Part shown: one piece after another, positions 41,220 through 50,914 of the stretch
Layout of the letters: every line of letters begins with the position of its first letter
Numbering within the stretch: position 1 is the stretch's first letter
Assembly (NCBI RefSeq): GCF_008124885.1
Contig: NZ_VNHX01000003.1
Location: forward strand, 124,001 to 188,000
DNA: 64,000 nt
Source: Sphingobacterium allocomposti
GTDB lineage: Bacteria; Bacteroidota; Bacteroidia; Sphingobacteriales; Sphingobacteriaceae
Reading direction: 5' to 3'
Program-made: the position numbers and the translations under genes
The notes under the pieces: generated by a model
The model's database searches: none
What the model saw: only the letters and a program-made list of their open reading frames with translations
What the model was told of the DNA's origin: nothing

Positions 41220-43091
41220 TTAGTATCCTGGGTTTTGCACCAACTTCGTATTTCTGTTGGTCTCGTCCCGATGAAAAGGGGCGAAATACATTTTGTCGTT
41301 CCAGGTTCTATTTTCAATTCCGGGGTCCAATGTACCGACTGTATAAGTGTAGTTATAGTTCTCGGTATTATATCGGTACACAGACACCTGTTTTCCCGGC
41401 TTTAGTTTACCTTCTATGCGGATGAGACTAACCTTCCGGCCGAGTGTCTGTGGCGCAATCATCCAACGCCGGGCATCGAAGAATCGATGTTCTTCATACG
41501 CCAGTTCGATGCGCCGTTCATTTTGATAACGCCTCTTCAATGCCTCTCCGCTGTCGTTGATGGCAGGCATGCCTGAACGAAAACGAATACGGTTTATCCA
41601 AAGTTTTGCCTCTTGTTCCTCGCCTAGCTCAATACAGGCTTCTACATAATTCAGTACGGCTTCTGTATAGCGGAGGATCGGCCAGGGAATCGACTGTCTT
41701 GTATTCTGGTCGACAATTGCAGGATCAGCATCTACGAACTTACGATAATAATAACCGGTGTACGAACCGTTCCAATCTTCAATAGGTCCATTCCTCGTAT
41801 CCAGGCCGAACTGTACCGTTTTTGTCCCAGATCCATTTCCAATTTCATATTGACCCGTTTGTATCTGGTTATATGGGTCACGATTTTTTACGTCGTCTGT
41901 CCGAGGCTTCCAATCTGCGCCGTCGTACAGTATAGTGGCATAAAAGCGAGGGTCGCGATTGCGGTATGGCGCAGCTTTATGCTCTGGATTATTCCAGTCA
42001 AACCGGTTGCCGTTAATCATCTCGTAGTCGTCAACCAACAGCTGCGTAGGTGTATTTCCCGACCAGTTATGGTAGCCGTTTGGCCCATTATCGCGACCTA
42101 CCCAACCTCCCCGCTCGTCTTTAAGATCAATAAAGAAGCGCCCGAGAATCAAGTCTCTTTTAGCGTCGGTATCCGCCAGCTTGCTTCCGCCTCCCATGGC
42201 GAGAGCTGTGTAATTAGCTCTGCCTTCTTCTGCTGTGACAGGCCCGTCTAGGTCTAGCTTATAGCGGTATTCGGCATGATCCAGAACAGCTTTACTAGCC
42301 TCTTTTGCTTTCTGCCAGCGCTGCATCCGGTCGCCCGTCGTGTATCCGAGATACTCTGGGTTAGCATAGTCTCCCAGTACATCTGATTTCGACCTGGCGG
42401 TAGCGTTGTCAAACAGATCGCTCGCGGCGTATGTCAATACACGGGCTTTCAAGGCCAGCGCCGCAATCTCGTTTGCCCGGCCATCTACTTTTTGCTTCTC
42501 CGCTAATAGCAGAGCTGCAGAGTCGCAATCGTCGACAATGAAATCAATACATTCTTCAAAGGTATTACGGCTGAGCGTATAGTCTGGATCTCCCAGTTCA
42601 TAAACTATATTCACGAGAGGCACGCTTCCAAACATCCGCACAAGCTGGTGATAGTAGTAGGCTCTGAGAAAGTACGCTTCGCCCAGCAGCTGACTTGCTT
42701 TAGTCGGATTATCGAACTGCGGATTCTGCAGATTCATGATAGCGGTATTAGCCGCCCGGATCCGGGTATACATGTTTCCATACTGATAGGTATCCATAAT
42801 ATATCCCTGATCCGCGGCGTTTGCCCGACCTTCATTAACCGTATTAATGCCCCGTCCCGGATGTGTAAAGAGCGCCTCATCGGTCATGGACGCCAGTTGC
42901 TGCTCATAGAAGCCCCCCACGCCGAAGCCGTTGTATATCTCAAAAACAAACGCTTCTGCCAATGCCGCGTCGGTCCAGACAACTTCCTTGGGTACTTCTC
43001 CTAAGGGTTGTGTGCTCACAAAGTCGTCGTTACAAGATAAGGCAAATGCACTAATCACAACGGTATACAGCAAATATTTTAAGTTGTTCAT
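41220..43091 (-). CDS. SusD/RagB-family outer-membrane lipoprotein (first pair)
   Basis: A 623-residue surface lipoprotein that caps its SusC partner and binds the glycan or other nutrient. The signal peptide ends in a lipobox-like FALSCND, with Cys20 as lipid site. The usual TPR-like helices follow (GEAYFLRAYYYHQLVRMFGSVPLV), then C-terminal KRRYQNERRIELAYEEHRFFD with the DARRW part. The susC gene is 10 bases upstream. No glycosidase is adjacent, so the substrate is unknown. Confidence 0.93.
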   Translation of the reverse strand: MNNLKYLLYTVVISAFALSCNDDFVSTQPLGEVPKEVVWTDAALAEAFVFEIYNGFGVGGFYEQQLASMTDEALFTHPGRGINTVNEGRANAADQGYIMDTYQYGNMYTRIRAANTAIMNLQNPQFDNPTKASQLLGEAYFLRAYYYHQLVRMFGSVPLVNIVYELGDPDYTLSRNTFEECIDFIVDDCDSAALLLAEKQKVDGRANEIAALALKARVLTYAASDLFDNATARSKSDVLGDYANPEYLGYTTGDRMQRWQKAKEASKAVLDHAEYRYKLDLDGPVTAEEGRANYTALAMGGGSKLADTDAKRDLILGRFFIDLKDERGGWVGRDNGPNGYHNWSGNTPTQLLVDDYEMINGNRFDWNNPEHKAAPYRNRDPRFYATILYDGADWKPRTDDVKNRDPYNQIQTGQYEIGNGSGTKTVQFGLDTRNGPIEDWNGSYTGYYYRKFVDADPAIVDQNTRQSIPWPILRYTEAVLNYVEACIELGEEQEAKLWINRIRFRSGMPAINDSGEALKRRYQNERRIELAYEEHRFFDARRWMIAPQTLGRKVSLIRIEGKLKPGKQVSVYRYNTENYNYTYTVGTLDPGIENRTWNDKMYFAPFHRDETNRNTKLVQNPGY

Positions 43092-43101
43092 GTCTAAATA
43101 G

Positions 43102-46100
43102 TTAAAATGATACCATAACGCCGGCGTTCACCAGACGTGCCTGCGGATAATATTGTCCCAATTGATTTGTTGACTCCGGATCGTATACCTTGATCTTACT
43201 CCACGTCAGCAGGTTTAAACCGCTCAGATAAACACGTAGATTGTTAATGCCCACTTTATCTAACAAATTTTTCGGCAGATTGTACCCCAGCTCAACATTC
43301 TTCAAGCGAATATAGTCGGTGCTACGTAGCCAATAGGTGTTATTGTTTGAATAGTATTGATCACTCCTGTCGGTGATACGCGGATGTATGCTGCTGGGAT
43401 CATCGATTTTCCATCTGTTCTCATAAAAGTCCAATAAATAGTTTCCTATTGCTCCGGACTCATCTGTGCCTACGCGCAGCTCTCCGCCCGTAGCTCCCTG
43501 AAAGAGGATGCTTACATCAAAATTTTTATACGTTAAACCGAGGTTAATACCGCCCTGAAAGGTAGGATCAGTATTTTTGTCTCTCCGTACACGATCGTCG
43601 GGCGTAATCTGTCCATCTCCATCGTAGTCCAAGTACTTCATATCGCCGGGGCGAAGGTTTCCTATTACCGCACTATAGTCGATATTGTTTGCATCTATTT
43701 CAGCTTGATCACGGAATACGCCATCGTAGATGTAATATAGCCCGGCGTTAATGGCTCTTCCGGTACTTTGTTGCCACGCGGGAGCACCTGGTGCTTCATC
43801 CCAAAAGATAATCTTATTTTTCGCATAACCGCCGTTTACGGACACCCGGTATCCGACCTCTCCTATCTGATCTTGCCATCCGACGTTAAATTCCCATCCC
43901 GAGTTGTCCACTTTTCCGATATTCTCGGCCGGTAATGTCATCCCCGTGCTTTGGGGAATGGAGGCATTACGACGCCAAAGAATACTTTCCCTGCTGTTCT
44001 TAAACAGATCGATCTCTGCGTTCATCTTTCCGCCAAAAAACTGAAAGTCAAAGCCCAGATTATAATTATTGGCTACCTCCCAGGTGATAAAGTTGTTTGG
44101 TACACGGCTCTCATATAATGACTTGACGACGTCATTGTTGATGATATACGTTCCAAACGCATACGTAGAATAGTACTGATATTCCTGCAAAGCATCGTCG
44201 TAATAAATATTATCATTTCCCATCTCCCCATATGAACCGCGGATCTTAAAATAGTTAATAAATGAAATATTATCTTTCCAATAATCCTCTTCCGACACGA
44301 GATAACCTAGCATAATTCCGGGAAAAAAGCCATAGCGGGAATTTTCCGGAAACATATAGGAACCATCATACCGCCATAGAAACTCCCCGATATATTTATT
44401 CTTAAAGTTGTATCCGACCCGCCCAAAGTAATTCAAACGAGCACGCTCCCATGCCCCCCCGTTATTGTCTTTTTCTGCATCTCCTCCTGCAAAAAGATAG
44501 TCAATACGCTGCGAGATAAAATAGCGTCGGAACGCACTGAAGTTATCATTACGTATCGTTTCTCTGTTCACCCCGGCCAAAAGGCTCAGGTTGTGATCAC
44601 CGATAGACTTATCGTAACTTAACACCGCTCCCATCAAAATATTTAGCTGATCTTCGTCGCCCTGGGTCAGCCGTGGGTCGGCAGGTCCCCGGATTCCACG
44701 AACGAGCCTTGGCGTAGTCCCATCTTCTTCATAATCCCCTTGCCAAGTATATAGGTACCAAGGAATCTCCCATCTTTTTGTCTTTTTGATATACTTATCG
44801 ACCGACGCATTTAAAGACAATTTTAACCCTTCTATCCAGGGGTTCGTGATATCAATCTGTCCGTTGGTTTGCAGGTAATAGCGCTTGTCTCTGTCGTAAC
44901 CGGTCTGATCCGTCGTGATTACGACCGGGTTTTCCCCATGTTCGATATCGGGTCCGGGCATACCGTTGGGCCAAAAGGCAGGCATCGTCGGGTTACCGCG
45001 CATGAGCATCCGGAAGATTGTGCCCGCACTCTTGGTCGGGAAGTTACGGTCTTCCTGCCGTCCCAACACGCCAAACTGCGTTTTTATATAGGGGCTGATA
45101 TTGGCGTCGAGGTTGATCCGAAAATCGTACTGCTTATACCCTGTAGCCGAGTTTTTGTAATAACCGTCCTGATTTTGATATCCGATCGATAAAAGATAGC
45201 GCATATCCTCTGTCCCTCCGTCGATCTGGAGGTTATGCCTCTCCTGAGGCGACCAATTTTTCAATGCGGCGCCATACCAGTCGGTGTTCGGATGGCCCCA
45301 TGGGTCTGTTCCATTAGCAAAGAGTTCCCGGTCTTCCGGTGTAAATGGCGCTGTTACAGTTGTCCCGTCAGGGCGGGCATAGCTTCCCGTGGTATTGAAA
45401 CCATTTAAGGCGGCGTTCCACTCGGCTACGGGGAGCTTGAAAATTTCCAGCTCATTCCGCATCTCCGCGTATTGAACCGCATCCGCGAGTTTGGGCACGA
45501 CGGTGGGCTGGGACACGCCGTGGTTGTAATTATAAGACAACTGTGGCTTTCCGGTTTTGCCTCGGCGCGTGGTGACCAGAATGACGCCGTTGGCGGCCCG
45601 CGCTCCGTAAATGGCGGCCGAAGCGTCCTTTAATATGGAAATGTTCTCGATATCCGCTGGGTTAAGGCGTTCGAAGCCCCCTTGCCGGGCGGGAATGCCA
45701 TCGATCACAATGAGCGGACCACTGTCTCCCAGAGAATTTGTACCGCGGATTTTGATGGTGGAGCCGTCGTATCCGGGTTCAGCACTGCCGTTTGTTGCGA
45801 TCACCCCCGGCACCCTCCCGGCTATGGAATTGGAGACGTTCAAAGCGGGCGATTTTTGCAATTCAGTCCCCTTCACGGCAACGACAGAACCCGTCACGTT
45901 CTCCCTCTTCTGTACGCCGTAACCGACCACTACCACTTCGTCAATGTTGGCGTTGGCTGAAGTCAGCGAAATATCGATGGCGCTTCGCCGAGAGATGCGT
46001 TCGGTAACCATCTGCATTCCCACCATGTTAAACTGTAACTGGCCATCGGCAGGAACATCCTGCAGTTCATACCCGCCATTGGCATCCGTCGTAGTTGCCA

Positions 46101-46335
46101 GCGTAGTCCCAACAACGGAAACTGTAACTCCGGCCATAGGTTCACCGGTCTCCTGATTGCGAACAACCCCTCTTACCGTGATCTTTTCCTGCTGGAAAGG
46201 GCTCAGGACGCGAGCTTCAGAAGTGGATGTGTAGGCATGACTGTCTAAAACAGGATAACCACAGCATAACAACGCGGTCCCTCCTGCCCACAGGAGCTTT
46301 TTCAGCTCTTTTCTGTAGAATCTTTTGATTAGCAT
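43102..46335 (-). CDS. SusC/RagA-family TonB-dependent transporter (first pair)
   Basis: A 1077-residue outer-membrane transporter. N-terminal signal region, then a carboxypeptidase-regulatory-like domain (about 52-130; GVVRNQETGEPMAGVTVSVV), the plug domain beginning DEVVVVGYGVQKRENVTGSV near 133, and a large beta-barrel that ends in VSF, with a terminal Phe as usual. No STN domain is present, so no sigma-regulator contact is expected. Together with the susD product it imports an oligomer by TonB energy. A long 5' region with repeats lies upstream. Confidence 0.93.
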   Translation of the reverse strand: MLIKRFYRKELKKLLWAGGTALLCCGYPVLDSHAYTSTSEARVLSPFQQEKITVRGVVRNQETGEPMAGVTVSVVGTTLATTTDANGGYELQDVPADGQLQFNMVGMQMVTERISRRSAIDISLTSANANIDEVVVVGYGVQKRENVTGSVVAVKGTELQKSPALNVSNSIAGRVPGVIATNGSAEPGYDGSTIKIRGTNSLGDSGPLIVIDGIPARQGGFERLNPADIENISILKDASAAIYGARAANGVILVTTRRGKTGKPQLSYNYNHGVSQPTVVPKLADAVQYAEMRNELEIFKLPVAEWNAALNGFNTTGSYARPDGTTVTAPFTPEDRELFANGTDPWGHPNTDWYGAALKNWSPQERHNLQIDGGTEDMRYLLSIGYQNQDGYYKNSATGYKQYDFRINLDANISPYIKTQFGVLGRQEDRNFPTKSAGTIFRMLMRGNPTMPAFWPNGMPGPDIEHGENPVVITTDQTGYDRDKRYYLQTNGQIDITNPWIEGLKLSLNASVDKYIKKTKRWEIPWYLYTWQGDYEEDGTTPRLVRGIRGPADPRLTQGDEDQLNILMGAVLSYDKSIGDHNLSLLAGVNRETIRNDNFSAFRRYFISQRIDYLFAGGDAEKDNNGGAWERARLNYFGRVGYNFKNKYIGEFLWRYDGSYMFPENSRYGFFPGIMLGYLVSEEDYWKDNISFINYFKIRGSYGEMGNDNIYYDDALQEYQYYSTYAFGTYIINNDVVKSLYESRVPNNFITWEVANNYNLGFDFQFFGGKMNAEIDLFKNSRESILWRRNASIPQSTGMTLPAENIGKVDNSGWEFNVGWQDQIGEVGYRVSVNGGYAKNKIIFWDEAPGAPAWQQSTGRAINAGLYYIYDGVFRDQAEIDANNIDYSAVIGNLRPGDMKYLDYDGDGQITPDDRVRRDKNTDPTFQGGINLGLTYKNFDVSILFQGATGGELRVGTDESGAIGNYLLDFYENRWKIDDPSSIHPRITDRSDQYYSNNNTYWLRSTDYIRLKNVELGYNLPKNLLDKVGINNLRVYLSGLNLLTWSKIKVYDPESTNQLGQYYPQARLVNAGVMVSF

Positions 46336-46967
46336 ACGTGTAAGTTTAAGTTTATATGATTAGATTTATTTGATTCCCTCTTTAAAATACGCTGCATCAT
46401 TACCCAACACACACCCAATATATGTTTAAATGACACTTAAATTTTTTCCACAGGACTGCCCACTCTTAGGTAACCGCCAATATGAATTACGGAAGGCCTG
46501 TCGGCGCTCGATTCTGCACCGTTGCACAACACAGCGTACCGCAAGTCAATAAATCACCAGAAAGAGCAGAAATCCCTAAGTTTTTTGTTTAATTGTTAGC
46601 AAGTTGATACCAATGTGGTTCATAGTAGTTTTTGTTTACAGTTGATTAAATAGTAGCTTATAGTTGATAGTTACAAAACGAAAGAATTCGATATATGTTT
46701 TACCGCGTTTTTTAGAATATTGAAAATGAGCAGATTATTTTTTTTATCCTAACCATGTTGCACGAGAATACCTTTTGCAATCGGCAGATGTGAAGAGGTT
46801 GGCTGACGCCGGGCTACATACGTATCTCCTGCCTCACCCCTCTTCTCGGCACCATCCGATCAGGTCCGCCAAGCTTTAAGTACGCGTTATAGAATCAAAA
46901 AACGCTTACATGTTTTTTAAATACCTTCTTTTTCGTAACTTTAGGATAATTATAAACTTCTATTATT
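46336..46967. other. Long intergenic region upstream of the first susC, with AGTTGAT repeats
   Basis: 632 bases without a gene. At 46602-46668 the heptamer AGTTGAT occurs three times (46602, 46640, 46662), and ATAGTAG occurs twice (46622, 46650), as imperfect direct repeats upstream of the divergent genes. They might be sites for a regulator of the susC-susD operon. TAACTTTA near 46936 is one base off a -7 box for the 126-residue gene on the plus strand. No clear promoter box was found for susC. Confidence 0.5.
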
Positions 46968-47348
46968 ATGCACACGAAAACAGAATACCTTATTTGGGAC
47001 AAAATCGTCAATAGTGCTAAAAACAGAATAGATCTAGCTAGCTATGGGGAGAGAGCCAGCAAAATCAGCCCAGAGGTGATGGACAAATTTATTCTCCATA
47101 TTATAGCAGCCTTCGCCTCCGGAGAAGATCACTGTAGTATATCGACCAACTTACACAATGAACTTCACCATATCGGCATAGACGTTCAAGAGGATGTTAT
47201 CGACAAAATCATTGAAGACAAGCATGTGGTCTTCAGTGCGGAAATATATGCCGCCTACCTTACCTTCTCTATGTTAGAAGACGGCTATTCGGAACAGGAA
47301 GTGCTGGGCTATATAAGTGATTTGTTGGATAGCCCTAAAATACATTAA
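46968..47348 (+). CDS. Conserved protein of unknown function (126 residues)
   Basis: A soluble, mostly helical protein (MHTKTEYLIWDKIVNSAKNR at the start; DGYSEQEVLGYISDLLDS near the end). No motif is recognised. Codon use and the shared stop overlap with ribD support a real gene. It is divergent from the first susC, but a link with it is not shown. Nothing about function can be said. Confidence 0.65.
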   Translation: MHTKTEYLIWDKIVNSAKNRIDLASYGERASKISPEVMDKFILHIIAAFASGEDHCSISTNLHNELHHIGIDVQEDVIDKIIEDKHVVFSAEIYAAYLTFSMLEDGYSEQEVLGYISDLLDSPKIH

Positions 47349-48400
47349 ACTTCCTTGTAGTAGAGTTTTAGCCGGTCGTCCCCCACGTTAATTTCTTCAG
47401 AAGGAAATTGTTCGATGCGTGGAGAAGCTTTTCCTTTGCCCCATCGAGCGGCCGATTCAAACACACGGGCCTCGTCCCACAAGCCTGCATCCAAGAAAAG
47501 CTGCAATGTCTTCGCTCCGCCCTCAACGATCAACGATTGTACATCCATCAGGTAGAGTTGGTAAAGGATATTCTGTGCAAGATAGAGATCGAAATTCTCT
47601 AGCTGAATTAACTTCTTATTCGGTTTCCAATCGGTTTGCTTTGCGTTGAAAACAATAGCTTCGGACGTTCCGTCGAAAATCGCAGCATCGTCTGCTATGC
47701 GGAGGTCCCGATCGATGACAATGCGTTTAGGATGCTTGCCCTTCCACAGACGTGTGGTTAATGCAGGATTGTCTATTATTGCAGTAGCCGCTCCTACCAG
47801 AACAGCGTCTTCTTCGCTTCTCCATTTATGTACAAGCTGCCGGCTGGCTTTATTGGTTATCCAGCGTTGCGCATCTTCTTCGGGTGCAAAAAAACGGTCC
47901 GACGTTTCCGCCCACTTTAAAATCACATAGGGGCGCTGCTTCGTAACCCGCGTAAAAAAACGTCGGTTTAAAAATAGACATTCCTGTTCCAGCACGCCAA
48001 GTTCGGTTGCTATGCCGCCGTCACGAAGTTTTTTGACCCCCTGTCCGTTCACCTTCGCAAACGGGTCAAGGCACCCAATAACCACCCTATTGAATCCTTT
48101 AGCAACAAGCATATCCGCACAGGGGGGCGTCTTTCCGTAATGGGCACAGGGTTCGAGACTCACATACAGCGTCGATCCATGGAACAGCTTCGAAGCCTCC
48201 TGTTCACCGAACCGGGCGATCGCCTCCTCAACAGCATTCACCTCGGCATGCGGACCGCCATAAGGGGAAGTATAGCCTTCACCGATAATCCTGTTCTCAT
48301 ATACAATAACTGCGCCTACCATTGGATTGGGGCTGACCGTTCCCATTCCAAGGACGGCGAGGTCGAGACAACGCCGCATGTACCTCTCGTCTTGTTGCAT
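47345..48400 (-). CDS. ribD: Bifunctional riboflavin deaminase/reductase
   Basis: Second and third steps of riboflavin synthesis. The deaminase domain (about 1-145) has the zinc motif HAEVNAVEEA near 50 and PCAHYGKTPPCADMLV near 83. The reductase domain (about 150-351) begins RPYVILKWAETSD and has SLIVEGGAKTLQLFLDAGL near 288. The length (351) is normal. A -7 box TAGTTTTG ends only four bases before the ATG, so the mRNA may be almost leaderless. Its stop overlaps the convergent 126-residue gene. Confidence 0.95.
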   Translation of the reverse strand: MQQDERYMRRCLDLAVLGMGTVSPNPMVGAVIVYENRIIGEGYTSPYGGPHAEVNAVEEAIARFGEQEASKLFHGSTLYVSLEPCAHYGKTPPCADMLVAKGFNRVVIGCLDPFAKVNGQGVKKLRDGGIATELGVLEQECLFLNRRFFTRVTKQRPYVILKWAETSDRFFAPEEDAQRWITNKASRQLVHKWRSEEDAVLVGAATAIIDNPALTTRLWKGKHPKRIVIDRDLRIADDAAIFDGTSEAIVFNAKQTDWKPNKKLIQLENFDLYLAQNILYQLYLMDVQSLIVEGGAKTLQLFLDAGLWDEARVFESAARWGKGKASPRIEQFPSEEINVGDDRLKLYYKEV

Positions 48401-48404
48401 ACTG

Positions 48405-48412
48405 CAAAACTA
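48405..48412 (-). promoter_or_regulatory. -7 box directly before ribD
   Basis: TAGTTTTG (48412 to 48405 on the minus strand) matches TAnnTTTG and is four bases before the start codon. If used, the mRNA would begin at or within a few bases of the ATG. No TTTG at 19-21 bases is seen. Confidence 0.4.
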
Positions 48413-48567
48413 GTATTTAATATCAAAAAGTGATTCAAGCTTTTGTAAGTTTGTTGTCTGAAATATGTCGTCTTATGCAACTGGGCGTGAACCGGGACTA
48501 ACCGTTCGTGCAAGCATATACGCTTAAAATACATGGCCATACGGCGATCCAGAAGTAATTTATATAT

Positions 48568-49428
48568 ATGAAAACCTTAAGAGAACTAGCAGATGCTTAT
48601 CAACAGGCATTACATTCACTTTACGAGCCTTCGGAAATTAAAGAACTTTTTCTGACGGCCTACACGCATATTACAAAAAAGCGGCGTGTAGACTATGCCT
48701 TAGATAGCAACATGGCGCCGGAGGATGACGTCCTTGCTTCCTTGCATGCCATCCTGGATCAGCTTCAAACCGGACAGCCTATTCAATATATTGTGGGACA
48801 CGCCCCGTTTTATGGTCTAGAGTTTTCAGTTAACGAGCACACCTTAATCCCCAGGCCGGAAACGGAGGAGCTGGTAGACTGGATCCTTCGGGAAAACAAT
48901 GCGCCGACTTCCTCGCTGAACGTTCTCGATATAGGGACGGGCAGCGGATGTATTGCCATTACATTAAAAAAAAATATGCCGAATGCTTCTGTTACGGCTG
49001 TGGATATTTCCGGCGAAGCTATACACCTTGCCCGGCGAAATGCATCTCGGAATAACGTTATTGTCGATTTTATTACTGCCGATATAATGGAATGGGAGTA
49101 TTTTTTAAGCACGGATCAGCGATTCGATATTATTGTAAGCAACCCTCCTTATATCACGCCTAAGGAGAAGAGCATGATGCATAACAACGTGCTGCAATAC
49201 GAGCCGCACAGCGCCCTGTTTGTGGAAGAGCATACGCCTCTTCTCTTTTATGACGTGATTGCCGACCTCGGCAGATCCCATTTGACCCCAAAAGGAGCAT
49301 TATACTTTGAAATCAACGAACACCTGGGGCAGGAAACGGCCGAACTTTTAAGAAAAAAAGGATATCGTACGGTGGTCTTGAAGCAGGATCTCAACGGCGC
49401 CGACCGCATGGTCAAAGCCCTATTCTAG
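48568..49428 (+). CDS. prmC: Peptide chain release factor N(5)-glutamine methyltransferase
   Basis: Methylates the GGQ glutamine of release factors RF1 and RF2 with SAM. The 286-residue protein has the N-terminal helical domain that contacts the factor, then a methyltransferase domain with VLDIGTGSGCIAITL (SAM loop, about 113-127) and the catalytic NPPYITPKE near 192. The upstream PRPETEELVDWIL is also typical. The gene is divergent from ribD. Confidence 0.95.
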   Translation: MKTLRELADAYQQALHSLYEPSEIKELFLTAYTHITKKRRVDYALDSNMAPEDDVLASLHAILDQLQTGQPIQYIVGHAPFYGLEFSVNEHTLIPRPETEELVDWILRENNAPTSSLNVLDIGTGSGCIAITLKKNMPNASVTAVDISGEAIHLARRNASRNNVIVDFITADIMEWEYFLSTDQRFDIIVSNPPYITPKEKSMMHNNVLQYEPHSALFVEEHTPLLFYDVIADLGRSHLTPKGALYFEINEHLGQETAELLRKKGYRTVVLKQDLNGADRMVKALF

Positions 49429-49494
49429 CTTATCATTTTTTTTGACTGAAAAACAAGACCTTACCTTGCAGAACAAAAAATATGCTTCCGGCTA

Positions 49495-49526
49495 TTTGGC
49501 AACTATCAACATTTTTTCTACCTTTG
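49495..49526 (+). promoter_or_regulatory. Promoter of tRNA-Lys
   Basis: TTTG (49495-49498) and TACCTTTG (49519-49526) are 20 bases apart, matching the Bacteroidota consensus. The start site would be about 40 bases before the tRNA. A small CGAAG/CTTCG hairpin lies in the leader (49542-49555). Confidence 0.75.
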
Positions 49527-49571
49527 CATCACTTCAAACAACGAAGGGTACTTCGAAAAACTAAGAAGTAA

Positions 49572-49644
49572 GATTCCGTAGCTCAGCTGGTAGAGCAATA
49601 CACTTTTAATGTATGGGTCCTGGGTTCGAATCCCAGCGGGATCA
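49572..49644 (+). tRNA. tRNA-Lys (anticodon UUU)
   Basis: A 73-base cloverleaf. The acceptor stem GATTCCG pairs with CGGGATC (one G-U pair). The D-loop region is TAGCTCAGCTGGTAGAGC. The anticodon stem ATACA/TGTAT surrounds CTTTTAA with anticodon TTT. The T-arm is CTGGG-TTCGAAT-CCCAG. The discriminator is A and the CCA end is not encoded. Confidence 0.97.
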
Positions 49645-49650
49645 CATCTT

Positions 49651-49688
49651 GGGACAAGTCTAAAAACGATAGACTTGTCCCATTTTTT
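49651..49688 (+). terminator. Terminator after tRNA-Lys
   Basis: GGGACAAGTCTA pairs with TAGACTTGTCCC around AAAAACGA, followed by ATTTTTTT. It lies six bases after the tRNA end. Confidence 0.93.
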
Positions 49689-49832
49689 TCACCTTGTAAC
49701 TTGCTGTTATTCTGATAAATAAGAGCAATCGCGGATCAAGCAGAATTCTTGGGGGGATATAAATAAATTCTTAGTTTAGCAGTCTTAAAATATATTACCT
49801 TGAAGATTCCTTAACACGAAGGATAGGTAATC

Positions 49833-50471
49833 TCAGATGTTTCGCTTGCTGCTTTCTATTGCGATGAACTCCGGCAAATAATTGGGCGTGCATCCTTTTG
49901 ACACCATTTCATCTTTATAAAGGCCTGTCTTCTCGCCTAGAGCAATACAACGGCTTCGATACTTCCTTTCGTAAACTCCGATCCAGCCCGCCGTAAAATT
50001 CATTGCCCACTGGACTTCCTGCACCTCTCCTTCGATACGGCTCTCAATCTTTGCGAGTAATTCTTCGCTGTTCGACGGCTTTTGCCCTACCCAACGTAAA
50101 CGAGCTTGATAGTACCAATAAATCCGTCTTTGCAGTGGAGATTGCCTGTTTTCCCAAGTTTCCATTAATGCAATAGTGTGTTTGTCTTTGGAAAGCTGGT
50201 TTGCCATTAACCAATCCGCTAGTTGAAGTCTTTCGTCTTCAACGTGCTGTGCAATGTCGTTATCGAGCTTATCAATGAGTTCTTGGGAAAGTTGCTTTTT
50301 ATCCATAATCAAAATTGCCAGCTGTCTGGGCAAAAACTGGCCCGTTGACCAAAGCTCCAAAGCCAGCTCATGGTTCTTTTTGATCTGCGCCGCAATTTTC
50401 CGCAGGTCACCGAGCTTCGTTTCAGTATTGATTTGTGCCAAGATGCTTTCTGCCTGTGAAGAGTGTTGCAT
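49833..50471 (-). CDS. DNA alkylation repair family protein (AlkD-like)
   Basis: A 212-residue, all-helical HEAT-like repeat protein of the DNA alkylation repair family. Typical blocks are LWSTGQFLPRQLAILIMDK near residue 40, QLADWLMANQLSKDK, and a C-terminal VQWAMNFTAGWIGVYE. Characterised AlkD enzymes remove 3- and 7-alkylpurines. Which residues here are catalytic is not certain, so glycosylase activity is inferred. A strong promoter (50681-50712) would give a leader of about 200 bases. Confidence 0.8.
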   Translation of the reverse strand: MQHSSQAESILAQINTETKLGDLRKIAAQIKKNHELALELWSTGQFLPRQLAILIMDKKQLSQELIDKLDNDIAQHVEDERLQLADWLMANQLSKDKHTIALMETWENRQSPLQRRIYWYYQARLRWVGQKPSNSEELLAKIESRIEGEVQEVQWAMNFTAGWIGVYERKYRSRCIALGEKTGLYKDEMVSKGCTPNYLPEFIAIESSKRNI

Positions 50472-50853
50472 ATACTTTTGATTTTAAGCTGGATAATGCT
50501 GACAGCAAATAACTGTGTGCTCCTTTTTGTTGTGCGCTCCGACAACCATCCTTTATGTTTACTTCGATTATGTTTTCTGCCTGATCAATTCTCCTCCGTC
50601 TGTTAAAAAGAGTTGTCCGTTCCCGTACACAGCTTAGAATACCTCTTGTTTCATCTCCGCATTGGAATTTGCTTTAGTAACAAACTTAGATAAATTACCT
50701 TTTAGGTGCAAAAAAACCGCGTTTTATAAAAAAAGCAATTATAGATCTCTCCTCTGCCATCAAGCTTCTTTCTAGAGGAAATATAAAAGTTATAATATGC
50801 ACATCCAAGAGAGAGCCGGGGCATCGTATTTAATCATCATCGGATCAAAAAGT
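50472..50853. other. Leader or intergenic region upstream of the AlkD-like gene
   Basis: 382 bases without a convincing gene. From the promoter at 50681-50712 to the start codon about 205 bases would be transcribed; they contain only very short ORFs (for example MKQEVF) and no clear terminator. From 50713 to 50853 nothing is seen besides A- and T-runs. Confidence 0.5.
50681..50712 (-). promoter_or_regulatory. Promoter upstream of the AlkD-like gene
   Basis: On the minus strand TTTG (50712-50709) and TAAGTTTG (50688-50681) are 20 bases apart, an exact consensus match. It points to the AlkD-like gene 210 bases downstream. Confidence 0.65.
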
Positions 50854-50882
50854 GAAGGTGCCATCAAAAAAATGGCACCTTC
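50854..50882 (-). terminator. Terminator at the end of the xylan-type locus
   Basis: GAAGGTGCCAT (50854-50864) and ATGGCACCTTC (50872-50882) form an 11-bp stem with a seven-base loop. On the minus strand it is followed by ACTTTTTG, 32 bases after the susD stop codon. Confidence 0.85.
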
Positions 50883-50914
50883 GGTTGGAAAAAAAAGTGT
50901 AACCGTTTTCTCGC

